DNA from: Limonium bicolor
Lineage: Eukaryota; Streptophyta; Magnoliopsida; Caryophyllales; Plumbaginaceae
Length of the DNA stretch: 64,000 nt
Reading direction: 5' to 3'
Assembly (NCBI GenBank): GCA_023374045.1
Contig: CM041780.1
Location: forward strand, 33,970,337 to 34,034,336
A model generated the notes under the pieces. The model saw only the letters and a program-made list of their open reading frames with translations, made no database searches and had not been told where the DNA came from. Below, in pieces: positions 33,587 to 44,744 of the stretch; positions within the stretch are counted from its first letter, which is position 1; each line of letters opens with the position of its first letter. The position numbers were made by a program, and so were the translations under genes.

Positions 33587-36500
33587 TGAAATACCCCAAA
33601 CCTTGATATGTGGTTTAAATATTAAACTATGGTATGTAAAGGCTAAAAAGTGCCTTAGAAACATCAGTGAACAATTAAACCATAGTAAAATGCAATAAAG
33701 CACTAAGATACAGTTGAGCAAAACATATGCTAAGCTATGAGTGAACTTGGTTAGGACCCAAAGAGCCTACAAGACTTAATATATTAAATTATGATTTAAT
33801 AAGGCTAATTAAGTCCTTAGGGAACGTTGGTAGACAGTAAAACCAAACAAAACACAAGAAAATACCTTAAAGTCAATAAGAGAAAAAATGTGCTCTAAGC
33901 TGGGATAATTTGTATAGGCCTAAAGGTCATACCTATAACCTAAATATGTTAATGGACATATTAAATCAATTACTAAAGAAAACCAAGCTTGAAAACAAGT
34001 TAAAACACAAAACGGCTTTAAGGAGTTTAAAGCACGTTTTGAAAAATTGTTGTAAATGAGTTTTGAATGGCGAAATGTCTCATTACTCTTTAATTAACAT
34101 GTGTACTATATAGTATCACATTTGGAAGTCTATATCAATGGGAAATCAAAATTTCACATCTATGTGCCTTGTTTTAGTGAATAGTAACTTTAATAAGCTA
34201 GTTTGTAACATATGTTGTTAACTAATTAAAATGGTCAACAAAGACTATTAACCCCTTATGTAATAAAGGGGGCCGGTTTTCTTATATGGATGACTCATCC
34301 CCTTGTTAATGATAAGATAAAAAAAGATAGCAAAAAGTAATAGTACTTTACTTAAATCTAAAGCTAGCTACTTACCTTTCATTCTCTTCTTCTTCTTCAT
34401 TTCACACGGTATTCATCTCTCCAAGCTCCATTCTCGGTTTGCTACAGCCCCTCTCATTCTCATCTTCTTCACTTGTAACTTATGATTCCATGCTCCAAAA
34501 TTAATTTCAAGACTACCCTTGTCTTAGTTAGACAGTCCTCATTTCCCCTTTTCAAATCTTCAAGAACTCAATTTGGTGCCAGGAGATTCACCATTGAAGG
34601 AGCTGAGCTCACCTTTCACACATATTGTCCTCCTTTGCTTCAAGGTAAGGAAACTCAAAGAAAATGATGTTTCCTTCATGTTTTGTGTTGTCCAAAAATT
34701 CACCTCACAATGGTGTTCACCTTGCGTGTTTAGCTCATTGAATCTTCCAGGGCTAGGAGGAGTCCTCTCGCTACATCATCAAGCTCTCTTTCCATTCAAG
34801 TAAAACAATCATTTTAATACCTTAAGATAATATATGTAACTAGGGTTTACAATGCGATGAAGCTTAAAGCTTGTATACTCATTATATTATTTGTACATTG
34901 TTTAGAAGTGGACAAACAACCAAACATCCTTACCGGTTTTACAAGGAAACAAGAAAGAAGTTTGTAAGGAAAAAGAGGTAAACAAACTATCTCAATGTAG
35001 TTTAAATGCCTTAGGAAAATGAGCTTGATTTGCTTAATAAAATACCTAAGGAGCCAAAGGTGAATGACCTAGTGAAACGTTCTCAAGGAAACTATTAAAG
35101 GGCATATGTGTTGTTGTATGTAATTGCAGGTTAAAGGCAATATATATGTGGGAGATTCAGTGTTTAAGTTTAATGTATTTAAGGGCCTAAGAGCCATGTT
35201 ATTTAAGGGCCTAAGTGCCAAGCAATTTAAGTTTATGCACTATATAGTGATGTAGTGTAAATTTGGTGAAGTTTTGTGTGTGAGAAAGTTCTTGGTGGAT
35301 TTTAGGTGTTCTTGAATGGAATAAGGTAAAAACCTAAGTGTTTGGATGTGAGAATATACAAGTGAAGCTATGGCAAAATTTGGAAAATGTGTAAGAAGTT
35401 CTAAGTGTTTTAAATAAGTTTTGGTGAACTAGGAAGTGTTAAAGGTGATTTAGAGTGATACAAGGATTTAGGTATTATCTTGGAAGTTCTAGGAATTCAA
35501 TGTGTGTTTTTGAGAATGTATTTAAGTCTTGGAGAAGTTTGTTTAAGGTTTAGGAATGTTGATGTACAAGGAAGAAGTGATGTTTAGGTAAGATGTGAAA
35601 AAGGAGATTTAGTTAGTAAGAAAAGAAGTTTGAGAGATGATGTTAAGGTGTAGAGGAAACACCTTGGTATAGTGGTCATTATTGGTGAAATACCACTTAG
35701 AAATCTTAAGGAGGAAACATTCCAAGTGCTAAGAATTTTGTAAGAAATTTGTGAATGATAAGATGGTTTTGGTGTGTGATTTAAAGAGTTTAGTACATGG
35801 CTAAAGATGTGTTTGAAGTGCCCAAATGAGGTTAGGACATATTAGGATATATGAGGTGAAGTTTGGAGTTAAATGGGCAATGGAAAATAAGGGTCTGGGG
35901 CAGACCGACCTTGCGCCCAAACTTGCCAAGGTCGGTCGAGCCCAGTTTACCCTGCGAGAATTGGTTTCTGGAATGGACCGACCTTGGGGACCGGACTTGC
36001 AAGGTCGGTCGGGCTTGTATTTTGTGTACGAATTAAGTTTCTGGAATCGACCGAACATGGGACCGGACTTGGCAAGTTCGGTCGGGCCTGAATTTTCAAA
36101 GGGAAGAAACTCTCGGGAATGGACCGAGCATGCGACCGAACTTACAAGGTCGGTCGGAGTAGAAATTTTGACGGTAATGTGTTCTGGAATGGACTGACCT
36201 TGTGCAAGGTCGGTCGGACCAAAAACATTGTTTAAGGTTATAAAATGATATGTAATGATGGGGATTGATTAGTAATGATGTTATAAGGTTGTTTAAGACA
36301 TGTTAGGTGAGTTATAATGACAATTTAGTGGGGGAAAAGATGTATTAAAATGTAAAAGTAAAACAAGTTAAAAAGTGAAGTTATGTAACTAAGTTAACGG
36401 GGAAAAGTTATAAGCACTAGACTTTAAACAATCGTGATACCCCGATGTTCATAAAAATACGTGTAATGTTATCAGTTGTTCGAGGATTGCTCGAGGAACA

Positions 36501-38125
36501 TAAGTGGACACGATAAAGTGGACTCCGGTGACAGGTATGGCTTTCTTGCAACCTGTGTCCTACCGGATTACACCGGCTTGTATGCCAATGTGTTTTTCTG
36601 TATGTTTGCCACGTTGTAAGATAAAACATGTAATGAGTTTACAGCAATTCATATATGTGACGTGTCTAGTTCCGATACCATTTAACCACGGAAGTGTTAA
36701 CCTTAGTTAACTGAGTCTAGGATCACATGAGAGTTTGGTATTCGGATTAAACGACCCGAACCATGGGACGTTCTGACCACGGCTATGCGTGTGTTAATTG
36801 TGTGATATGTGTGTGTGAATGTAGGGATCTCCCTTGTATGTCTAACCCAGTTGTAATACTGTATGGTGTGTAGATGTGATAGACTCCATAGTGGGGTCCT
36901 AACTAATATCTAAAAGTAAGTATGTGCTAACAGTGGTGAGGAATCCGGTTAGGCCGGTCGCGCGTTGTTTGGGAGTGGGTATCCTTCTTAGCCTTACCCT
37001 TCTCTCTGTTATGGTTGTTTCCCTCACGGGTTATGATCTCCCATTAACTTACTCCAAAGCTTAGCTATTCTGACTTATGATCGGTTTAGGGGGAACATGT
37101 GTTTGTGTGGTGTGTTCGGGCCACCAAACCCGAACCATCTTAACTTAAGTTACTCGTCTGACTATTAGGACGGTAATGAGTGTTGTTGTTGTTGTATAAC
37201 GAGCTTATCATGAGGGTGACATCATTCTCTAGGCTCACCAGTGAATTAACAATGTTTGGGTCGGTTCCTAAGAGAACCGTTCCCGTTATGTTATGTGTTG
37301 GTGGTGTAAAGCAATGTCTATTGCGATGTCATTATGTGCACGTTGATACGTGAAAAGTGTTGTTATGTGTTGTTATGTGTTGTATGTTATATGTTGTATA
37401 ATGTGGAGTATGTGGATCATGGATATGAATCCCAGTTTGTGATAAGAGGCGTTTAAGGATAACCCGTATAACGGGTAAGTGTCCTCTATTAAGGAAGTAG
37501 CTCCATTAGAGGAGAAACACTTTAGGGATAATGAATACCATGAGTGACTTATCAAATAAGGATGTACTATCCGTTTGTTGAGCCCATTGAGGCGAGATGT
37601 TATGTGTTGTGTGTTTACAGTTGCATGCATGATTTAAATATAATCAACCGCATGCTAAGACGGCAATTAGTTGTGCGTGGCCCGGTAGCATGTGGGCTGC
37701 GGGATTACCATACCAACAAAGGTGCTGAGCCCCTTGGGGGCCACCCTTTCTCTTCTTTTCCTATTTCAGGTACAAAAAGCAGGAAGCCGTTCGAGAGTAG
37801 GACGGGGTAGTCGTCGTACATGGGTAATCATTTAAGTTGTATATGTACAGTAGGTGTAGTAAGACCGAGATTGTTATCGGCATCAGTTTGTGAATACTCG
37901 GTACAGTTGAAAGGTGTATGTTGTTGTTGTGTTAATGGAAAGGGATAGTAATGTGTAGTCTCTCGGGAGTCTAGTCCATCAGACCGGTACAATTGTATAT
38001 GTAATAGCCTTGTTAGCCACGTGGGTGGTTAACGGCATGTAACACCAACGAGTTAAGTAATGTGATGAAGTTTGTTTCCGCTGCAGTTTGTTGTTAAGTG
38101 TGTTAATGTTGGAAGGGGTGTTACA
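33587..38125 (+). repeat. Element E 3' LTR (4,539 bp)
   Basis: Starts TGAAATACCCCAAACC and ends GGGGTGTTACA. The start shares the AAGAAAACCAAGCTTG stretch and the GCTTTAA stem with D and B. A GACCGACC island lies at 35890-36220 and the double hairpin near 37714-37741, where one stem base is mutated compared with the 5' copy. Confidence 0.92.
35890..36220 (+). repeat. GC-rich GGACCGACCTTG/AAGGTCGGTCGG island in LTR E
   Basis: Five loose units of about 60-75 bp, each with GGAATGGACCGACC- and AAGGTCGGTCGG-type words, at 51-58% of the LTR. Confidence 0.75.
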
Positions 38126-38459
38126 AAGGAAGAGGATTAAGGAGATTTAAGGAATAAGGAATATATGAGGTATGAGTCAATATGAGACTATGTGTGAGAT
38201 AAGAATAAGATAACATTATGAGATACAATTTGACATGAGTATGAGGAAGAAGATAGTAATGCTATGAGATATAAGATGGTGAGAATTGGTATGAGACAGT
38301 TATGGAACTTAGTAGGAATTTAAGTCTTGGGGTAATTACTAAGAGATGAATTGGGAATGTTCGATGGACTGAGTCCACACTTTGGAGATGTATTGATTAT
38401 GATTAGAAGAACTAAGAAGATAGAAAATTGGACATGAGTGAATTATCTGATGTTTGAAA

Positions 38460-38597
38460 ATGACATGGGAGGTGGAACTTGATTTTCTAGGGATCAAGGG
38501 AAACCGAACACAAATTGGGGTGGAAGGATAGTCCTACACTGATGCTGATCACATCAGGGTTGGATGATTCCTGAAACTCCCTACCAGTGGTCACAAT
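38460..38597 (+). other. Conserved two-hairpin module, copy in element D
   Basis: Hairpin 1: CTTGAT and ATCAAG (38478-38498) with loop TTTCTAGGG. Hairpin 2: CTGATG and CATCAG (38539-38557) with loop CTGATCA. The linker GGGAAACCGAACACAAATTG and the trailing GGGTTGGATGATTCCTGAA are also shared with E. Confidence 0.8.
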
Positions 38598-39025
38598 AAA
38601 AATGAAATTGGAGTTGCTTGTATTTTTAATTAGAGGAATTATTCCTCACATGACCTCGTAAAAAGGATTACCTTTTTACTGAGTCTCGCCCATGAAGTCG
38701 AGGACGCACGAGCCTTTATCTTCGAACCGGTGACATGGGGAGAGCAGAGTGTTTTGTATTCTGGCCCATTGTGACGAGGACGAATGAGCCATTGTCTACG
38801 GACCGGTGACATGGGAGAATACGTTGGAAATTATGTGAATGTTTTAATCATCAAAAGAAACAAAGAGAATTTTGAGTGCTATACATGCGTAAGCATGTTG
38901 TGTGATATTTAAGAATAAGCATATGGAGGACCTAAGGATCTAATGAGTTTAAGTATACAGAAGTATGATCTATATGATCTGAGGAATGAGGTAAGATATG
39001 TATCCTAATAAGATGAGGTGCATGG

Positions 39026-39062
39026 GAACTTTGGGGACAAAGTTCTTTTAAGGGGGGTAGAT
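39026..39062 (+). promoter_or_regulatory. Hairpin plus polypurine tract of element D
   Basis: Arms GAACTTTG and CAAAGTTC enclose GGGA (39026-39045). AAGGGGGGTAGAT (39050-39062) abuts the 3' LTR. Confidence 0.87.
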
Positions 39063-41854
39063 TGAAATACCCCAAACTTAAGTATGCTAAGTAAACATCA
39101 AATTATGATGTAGTAAGGCTAGAATATGCCTTAGAAAGATTGGTAGACAATTTAAACCAAGGAAAACACAAGAAAGTGCCTTAAGGGCAATTTGGGCAAA
39201 AACGAGCTCTAAGCTTGGAGTGACTTTGATTAGCACCAAAATACCATTATAAGACTTTAGTAATATGCTAATGGACATTTTAAATCAATTAGCAAAGAAA
39301 ACCAAGCTTGAAAACAAGTTAAAACACAAAATGTGCTTTCAGAAGTCTTAAAGCACATTTTTGAGAAATTGTCTTAGAAATGGGTTTTGAGTGGCTAAAT
39401 GTCCATCATTACTCTTTAATCAACATGTGTACTAATTAGTATCACATTAGGAAGTCTAAATCAATGGGAAATCAAAAATTTCATAAATATGTGCACTAAT
39501 TAGTGAATAGTGCCAAATAGTAACTAGTTTAAGTTTTAATCAATATAAGCTAATTAGTTGGTCAACAAAGACCATGACTAGCCTTAATTATGATGGGGGC
39601 CGGTTTCTAAGGGATGAGTCATTAAAGACTTCATCAAATTAAGAAAGAAAATGGGAATGAAAGTAAAAGCAAAGACTATTCACCTTTTTATAACAAATAT
39701 CTTCACTTAAGTTACCTTTCTTCCTCTCTCTCTTCATTTCTCCTTCCTTCCACGATTTCTCTTTCTCCTCTCCTGCTCCAAACCAAGAGAGAGCTCCATT
39801 CATGGCTCCTCACCTTCATTCACTTGCCAAGTGCAACTCCAAGCTCCAAATCCAAAACAAATTGAATATTTGTCTTAGTTAAGTCAAGGCCCTCCTTTCT
39901 ATCTTTTCAAATCTTTCAAAGCTCCATTTTGGTGCCAAGAGAAAACTCCATTGATGGAGGAAAATCAAGTTTGAAGAGCCCATTTGGTTCTCCATTCATT
40001 CAAGGTAAGGAAAATGTTAGAAAAACCAAGTTTCCATCACTTCCTTACATGGCCGAAAATTACTACTCATGGGGCCCTATTTTTATGCCTTGTTCTAGCT
40101 TGATTTATTCACCAAGGACTAGTGGAGGTCCTATTTTATTCAATGCCCAAGTCTGCTTTGAGACTTTAAAGGTAATCATCCACTTTTATGCCTTAGAACA
40201 CATTTCTAACCTAGGTTTTCATTCCTTGAGGTTAGTGTATTGTTTAGTACTCATATGAGTCATTGAATATTGATTAGAACTTTGGCAAGGGGAATTTAAG
40301 TGGTGGCCGAGATTCATGCAAGAAGAAGGTCTAAGGAGGAAGTTAAGATAAGCTTGAGAAAACAAGGTAAATTATTTACCTAATGGTGGTTTAAGGTTTA
40401 AGGAATGAGTTTTAGATGGGTACCAATGTAGCCTAGGGCTTACATTAGGTAATGAGTTATGTAACCTAAGAAAAAGAACTTAAATAAGCTTGTGAACTTG
40501 TGACTAAGGAGCCAATGGGAATGAGTTAGTAATATAAGTTTAAGATGGATTTTAAGAGTATTGTAACCACTATGAGATTGATGGGTGTATTTGCAGGTTG
40601 AAGGCTTTTATATGTGGGAAATTCAGTGTTTAAGTTTAAGTCATTTAAGGGCCTAAGAGCCGTGTCATTTAAGAGCCTTGGTGCTATGCAATTTAAGATT
40701 ATTGCAATATAATGAGTTGTTGTGAATGAGTTGGTTTGGTGATGAGATGTGATGAGAAAGAACTTGATGTGTGTGAGATGGTTGAATGAGGAAAACAATG
40801 TGTGTGGGCATGATAAGATACTAGAGAACCTATGGCGAAATTTGAGTAGAAAATAAGTGTTTAGGTGATGGTGGTGAACTAATATGACCTAGGATTAACT
40901 AGGAGTCATAAAAAGGAATTTGAGTGGAAATGAGTTAACTAAGGAGCTCTTGAGGTTTAGAATGACCTAGAATGGTCTATGAGGAAATTAGAGTTTAGAT
41001 GGGTGCATTGAACACACCAAAGTCATGGTATGAGGAATGGTAAGACTTGTGCAAATCTGGAGGAAATGATGTATAATGCTTTGAGATGATTTAGGTATGA
41101 ACTAAGAGAAGAACAATGAGAGTTCGGGAAGTTTGTGTAAGAGGTGGTGATGTTAGTGGTGGACTAGTAAGGTTTGGTTGAATGGTAATGTGTGGACTTG
41201 GGTGATGGAAGTGAGAATGGTAGGAGAATGTTGTAAGTCGTCAAGGGAATGACTAGAAACGTATAAGAGGTTATGATCATGAGAATGGTGAGTAAGTTGC
41301 ATAAAAGAAGTGGAAATGCCTAAAGAGGGCGTTGCATGGTTAAGGTAAATGAAGAACAATGTCAAGGTATTAAGGTAATGGAAAGAAATGTATAAGCAAG
41401 CTTAAGAGTTTAAGAGTGTGTGAGCCTCGATTTTAAATCCTATCCTATGTTGATTAAAGTTGATTAGGATCTAATCGGGTTTTAGGTCCACTTATAACCT
41501 AAGATCAATAACTATGTCATATAACAATAATTATTAAAACCTAGGCTAGCTCACTGGAACCTATTATGAGTCGCCACCTAATTTTGACCTAGATTAAATT
41601 AGGAAAGGAGAGTTCGGGTTCGGGGGCTTGATATTCGACTTAATTAGGGTTCAATTACTTTCATTACCCTTCCTAGGTCGTTTTCCTCTACTTGGTTTAT
41701 TTACGGCTTATTACGAGTCGTTTTAACCTAAGTGCGCGAGCTTCTTTTTTTTTGTGTTTTTTAGCATTTTTTGACAGAAAATTAAAGTGGAAATTAAAAT
41801 TACCTAAACTAGGGTTTCAGAGGCAGAATTAGGTCAAATTTTGTTTCCGTCCGT

Positions 41855-42110
41855 AGCCATGGACCTAATGTCCGAGACCACGGACCCCAGTTAACCTATA
41901 TGAAAATAAAAGTCGAATTAAATAGAAAACAGAAAATTGTGAAGTCCGGGGCCACGGACAGGCTGTCCGTGGGCCCGGACATTATTAGAAAACCTAAATT
42001 TTTAAAATTTAAAAAATCCCGCCGCCGTCCGTGGGCGTCCGGGCTTACGGACAAGGAGTCCGGGACCCCGGACATGACGTCCGTGGGTGCGGACCTCCCT
42101 CGGACGGCGG
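41855..42110 (-). repeat. GTCCGTGGGCCCGGAC island in LTR F
   Basis: Many GTCCGTGG, GGCCACGGAC and CCCGGAC words form nested palindromes. Copies are at 48295-48550 and 56590-56870. It lies 61-76% along the LTR on the minus strand, downstream of the TATA-like box. Confidence 0.75.
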
Positions 42111-42684
42111 CGTTAAGGCTGTTCCCGAAGGTGTTTTTGGCTCAAATTTTATGGGCGTGTAGCCTGAAAGATGTACAAGACGTTAGTGATTGAAAGTTTT
42201 CAATTTGAGTTCGAATTAAGCACGAAACTTAGTAAACAAGTTATTGGACAGAAGCTTAAACAAATAGCAATACAGAAGCGTACGAAGGTTAGTTTGAGCC
42301 CAAAATTTGACAGAGAGTTAATAAGGTCGTGGGGAATTAGAAAAGTAGAGTTGTAACCTGTTTTACCTCCGAATTCAAGGTGATTCTTCACACCGGGATT
42401 CGTCGAGTGCTTCGTTGATGGCAGACCCGAAAGGATTTCGAACCAAGCTTCTGGGTGTTGGTTGTTCTTGCTGTTCTTCACGTTTTGGTGGTGTTTTTGT
42501 GGGGTTTTGATGACTATTGATGCTTTAGGGATTGGAAAACGTGTTTAGATGGTGATTTCGGGGGATTTTCGGTATGATTTGGGTGGCCGGGTGTTGGAAA
42601 ACGTGAGAGAGAGGAGGCTGTGTTTTCTGACTCTCTAGGGTTCTTAAGCATATCAAGTTCTTCCTTTATCCAAAAACCTATCCC

Positions 42685-42693
42685 CTTATATAG
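42685..42693 (-). promoter_or_regulatory. TATA-like box of LTR F
   Basis: On the minus strand the sequence is CTATATAAG, kept in all three LTR F copies (also 49136-49144 and 57432-57440) in otherwise divergent surroundings. Confidence 0.5.
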
Positions 42694-43319
42694 ACTTTCT
42701 TAATGATAAAGAAAATCTAGTAAAAGTAAGATTTTCTGGTATTTTAATTAAAAGACTTCCCAAAGGAATTTTGCTGTGAAATTTTAACCACATGTCAAGG
42801 ATGGATATTATGAATTTTCTGAGGTGGAAACGAATTTTTTAAATGTTGGAATGTTTTTAAATTGAATTTCTTGTCAGATCCAGTCAGAAATTGCTAGAAA
42901 ATTATTGGAAACTCAAAAAATCAAAATTCCAACGCCATTATGCTTAGAATGTCATCCTCTATCATGGGTTAAAATATCAAAGCATTTCAAGCTGATTTGG
43001 GCATCCTTTGGAGGAGAGAGAAAGCTTATAGGAGGTCTTAGGAGCCTTTAAAGATTACCAAAACGCCCCTGAAAATGACGAAGCTGCTCCTCATGCCATG
43101 GGATGCGCCGCTCGAGCCGGAATCCTTCACTACTTGATTGAAATGCCCCTCACAACACCAGGACCTCGTAGACCCTAACCAGGGGGGTCAAAATTTTGGG
43201 TATAACAGATTGCCCCCCGTCAACTAGGCTTTGTAATGAAAGTGAGAAGGCTAGTTGATGCTTGAGTGATACCCCAAAATTTCAAATGTTTCCCAGACCC
43301 TGCATGTTATCGAAAACTG

Positions 43320-43612
43320 ATAAATTGTGTCGAGCTATTCTAAGGCGCTGACTACCTATAAGTAAAATGAAGTAATGTCAAGCAATTCTAAGGCGTTGAC
43401 TACCTATAATGATGATATGATGTCAAACTATTCTAAGGTGTTGACTGCCTGCAGGTAAAGTGAAATGAAGCAATGTCAAGCGATTCTAAGGCGTCGACAA
43501 CCTAAAATGTGGAAATGAGATAATGTCAAGCGATTCTAAGGCGTTGACAACCTAAAATGTGAAAATGAGATAATGTCAAGTGATTCTAAGGCGTTGACAA
43601 CCTAAAATGTGA
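43320..43612. repeat. Tandem units with TCTAAGGCGTTGAC
   Basis: Six units of about 45-60 bp, each with GTCAAGCGATTCTAAGGCGTTGAC or a close variant followed by an AACCTAAAATGTG or ACCTATAAG tail. A second block of the same units lies at 49785-50036. Confidence 0.8.
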
Positions 43613-43649
43613 TAGCTGGGCGGTATGCAAATGCAAGAATGCTGAAATG

Positions 43650-43727
43650 TTGATGATGCTAATGATGCTGATGATGCTGATGATGCTGATGATGCTGATG
43701 ATGCTGATGATAATGCTGATGATGCTC
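43650..43727. repeat. Microsatellite (GATGATGCT)n
   Basis: About eight units of a 9-bp repeat. It creates Met-Leu or Ser-rich open frames that are not genes. Confidence 0.9.
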
Positions 43728-43966
43728 GGATGCTTCTGTGGACCGAAACCCGTGCCAATGCTCCTGGCTGGACCCAATGTGGACTTATTGCCATCGCCCT
43801 CCAAGCCGGTGTGCAGGGATAACTCCTGGTAAAAACCTTGGGGACTTATTGCCTTCGCCCACCATTCGTTGATCCCGAAAATAAGTTGACATCGCAAAAG
43901 GAGGATTTATTGCCATCACCTCGCCAACTTTTCTGTCGCCAGGTCTTGTGACGCGCCTGGATAATG

Positions 43967-44412
43967 CAACTAGGTCTTATGACAAGCCTATATGAATGTG
44001 ATGAATGCAATGTGTTTGATAAGAGCGGGTAAGCTAAAGGGTAACGCTAGGTCTTACTACGAGCCTAAGGGAATGCAACTAGGTCTTACGACGAGCCTAA
44101 AGGAAGGATCTAGGTCTTATGGCGAGCCTAAAAATGGTTCTAGGTCTTATGGCGAGCCTAAAGGACGGATCTAGGTCTTATGACGAGCCTAAGGGAATGC
44201 AACTAGGTCTTATGGCGAGCCTAAAAATGGTTCTAGGTCTTATGGCGAGCCTAAAGGACGGATCTAGGTCTTATGACGAGCCTAAGGGACAAATCTAGGT
44301 CTTATGACGAGCCTAAGGGAATGCAACTAGGTCTTATGGCGAGCCTAAAAATGGTTCTAGGTTTTATGGCGAGCCTAAAGGACGGATCTAGGTCTTATGA
44401 CGAGCCTATGGA
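43967..44412. repeat. 31-bp tandem array with higher-order order
   Basis: Thirteen units start CTAGGTCTTATGRCGAGCCTA. Their tails cycle AAGGGAATGC, AAAAATGG, AAAGGACGG about three times, giving a higher-order period near 92 bp. The 31-bp unit is not a multiple of three and the reading frame is not kept. Confidence 0.85.
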
Positions 44413-44459
44413 TGGATCTAAGTGAAAGTGAGTCAAGTGTATGATGGGTCCAAAAGAAT

Positions 44460-44600
44460 GTAAAAGGATTAGGGCTCAAGACGGGCCTGTGGGTGTTTGA
44501 ATGTGGAGGTAGGGCTTAGGACGGGCCTGAGGAAATTTGATGTGGAGGTAGGGCTTAGGACGGGCCTGAGGAAATTTGATGTGGATGTAAGGGCTTATGC
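44460..44600. repeat. 39-bp tandem array AGGGCTTAGGACGGGCCTGA
   Basis: Three to four units, each with a GACGGGCCTG core and a TTTGATGTGGAGGT tail. The core resembles the GACGAGCCTA core of the preceding 31-bp array, so the two may be related. Confidence 0.8.
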
Positions 44601-44651
44601 CTGTGGTGGGATGGTGGTGCTCAAGCTTTAGGTTTCAATTGGTGTTGTCAT

Positions 44652-44744
44652 GGCAATTGTTGGAACCAACAATTGCCCCCAGTATTTTTCCTTAGGACAA
44701 CCTGAGCTAGAGTTCATGGCAATTGATCGGAACGATCAATTGCC
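44652..44744. other. Two perfect 12-bp hairpins with swapped base pairs
   Basis: Arm GGCAATTGTTGG with loop AA (44652-44677) and arm GGCAATTGATCG with loop GAA (44718-44744), each followed by its exact complement and then CCCAGTATTTT. The first eight stem bases are the same; the inner pairs differ on both sides. Confidence 0.85.

Larger units (their letters stand above)
27601..38125 (+). mobile_element. Element E: Ty3/gypsy-derived LTR element nested in D, 5' LTR truncated
   Basis: Has a partial 5' LTR (1,088 bp), primer binding site, decayed interior, polypurine tract and a full 4,539-bp 3' LTR. AAGGA flanks it on both sides (27596-27600, 38126-38130), and joining the flanks gives smooth element D sequence. 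So it seems to carry a true duplication although its 5' LTR lacks the first 3.45 kb. The interior resembles that of D but is well diverged, and the LTRs belong to a different subfamily. Confidence 0.85.
38126..39062 (+). other. Element D internal region, 3' portion, noncoding
   Basis: Resumes element D after E. It holds the two-hairpin module (38460-38597), a tandem pair of about 80 bp near 38684-38830 (both copies contain GCCCAT, CGAGGACG and ACCGGTGACATGGG), a perfect hairpin at 39026-39045 and the polypurine tract. No coding region. Confidence 0.8.
41419..43207 (-). repeat. Element F LTR, left copy (3' LTR on minus strand)
   Basis: Nearly identical to 47865-49658 and similar to the solo copy at 56172-57953. 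It contains a GTCCGTGG/CCCGGAC island at about 41855-42110. The conserved frames of 97, 61 and 93 codons here are repeated in the other LTR and have no similarity I recognise. Confidence 0.9.

Noticed and set aside
41900..42481. Frames of 97, 61 and 93 codons, repeated at 48347-48928
   Set aside because: They lie in the two LTRs of element F across the GTCCGTGG island and recur only because the LTRs are duplicates.
43576..43897. Met-Leu and Ser-rich open frames on both strands
   Set aside because: Produced by the 9-bp GATGATGCT microsatellite.
43967..44412. Regular repeats resembling a CRISPR array
   Set aside because: The units are contiguous with recurring tails, not unique spacers, and the DNA is from a plant nucleus. 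It is a tandem repeat.
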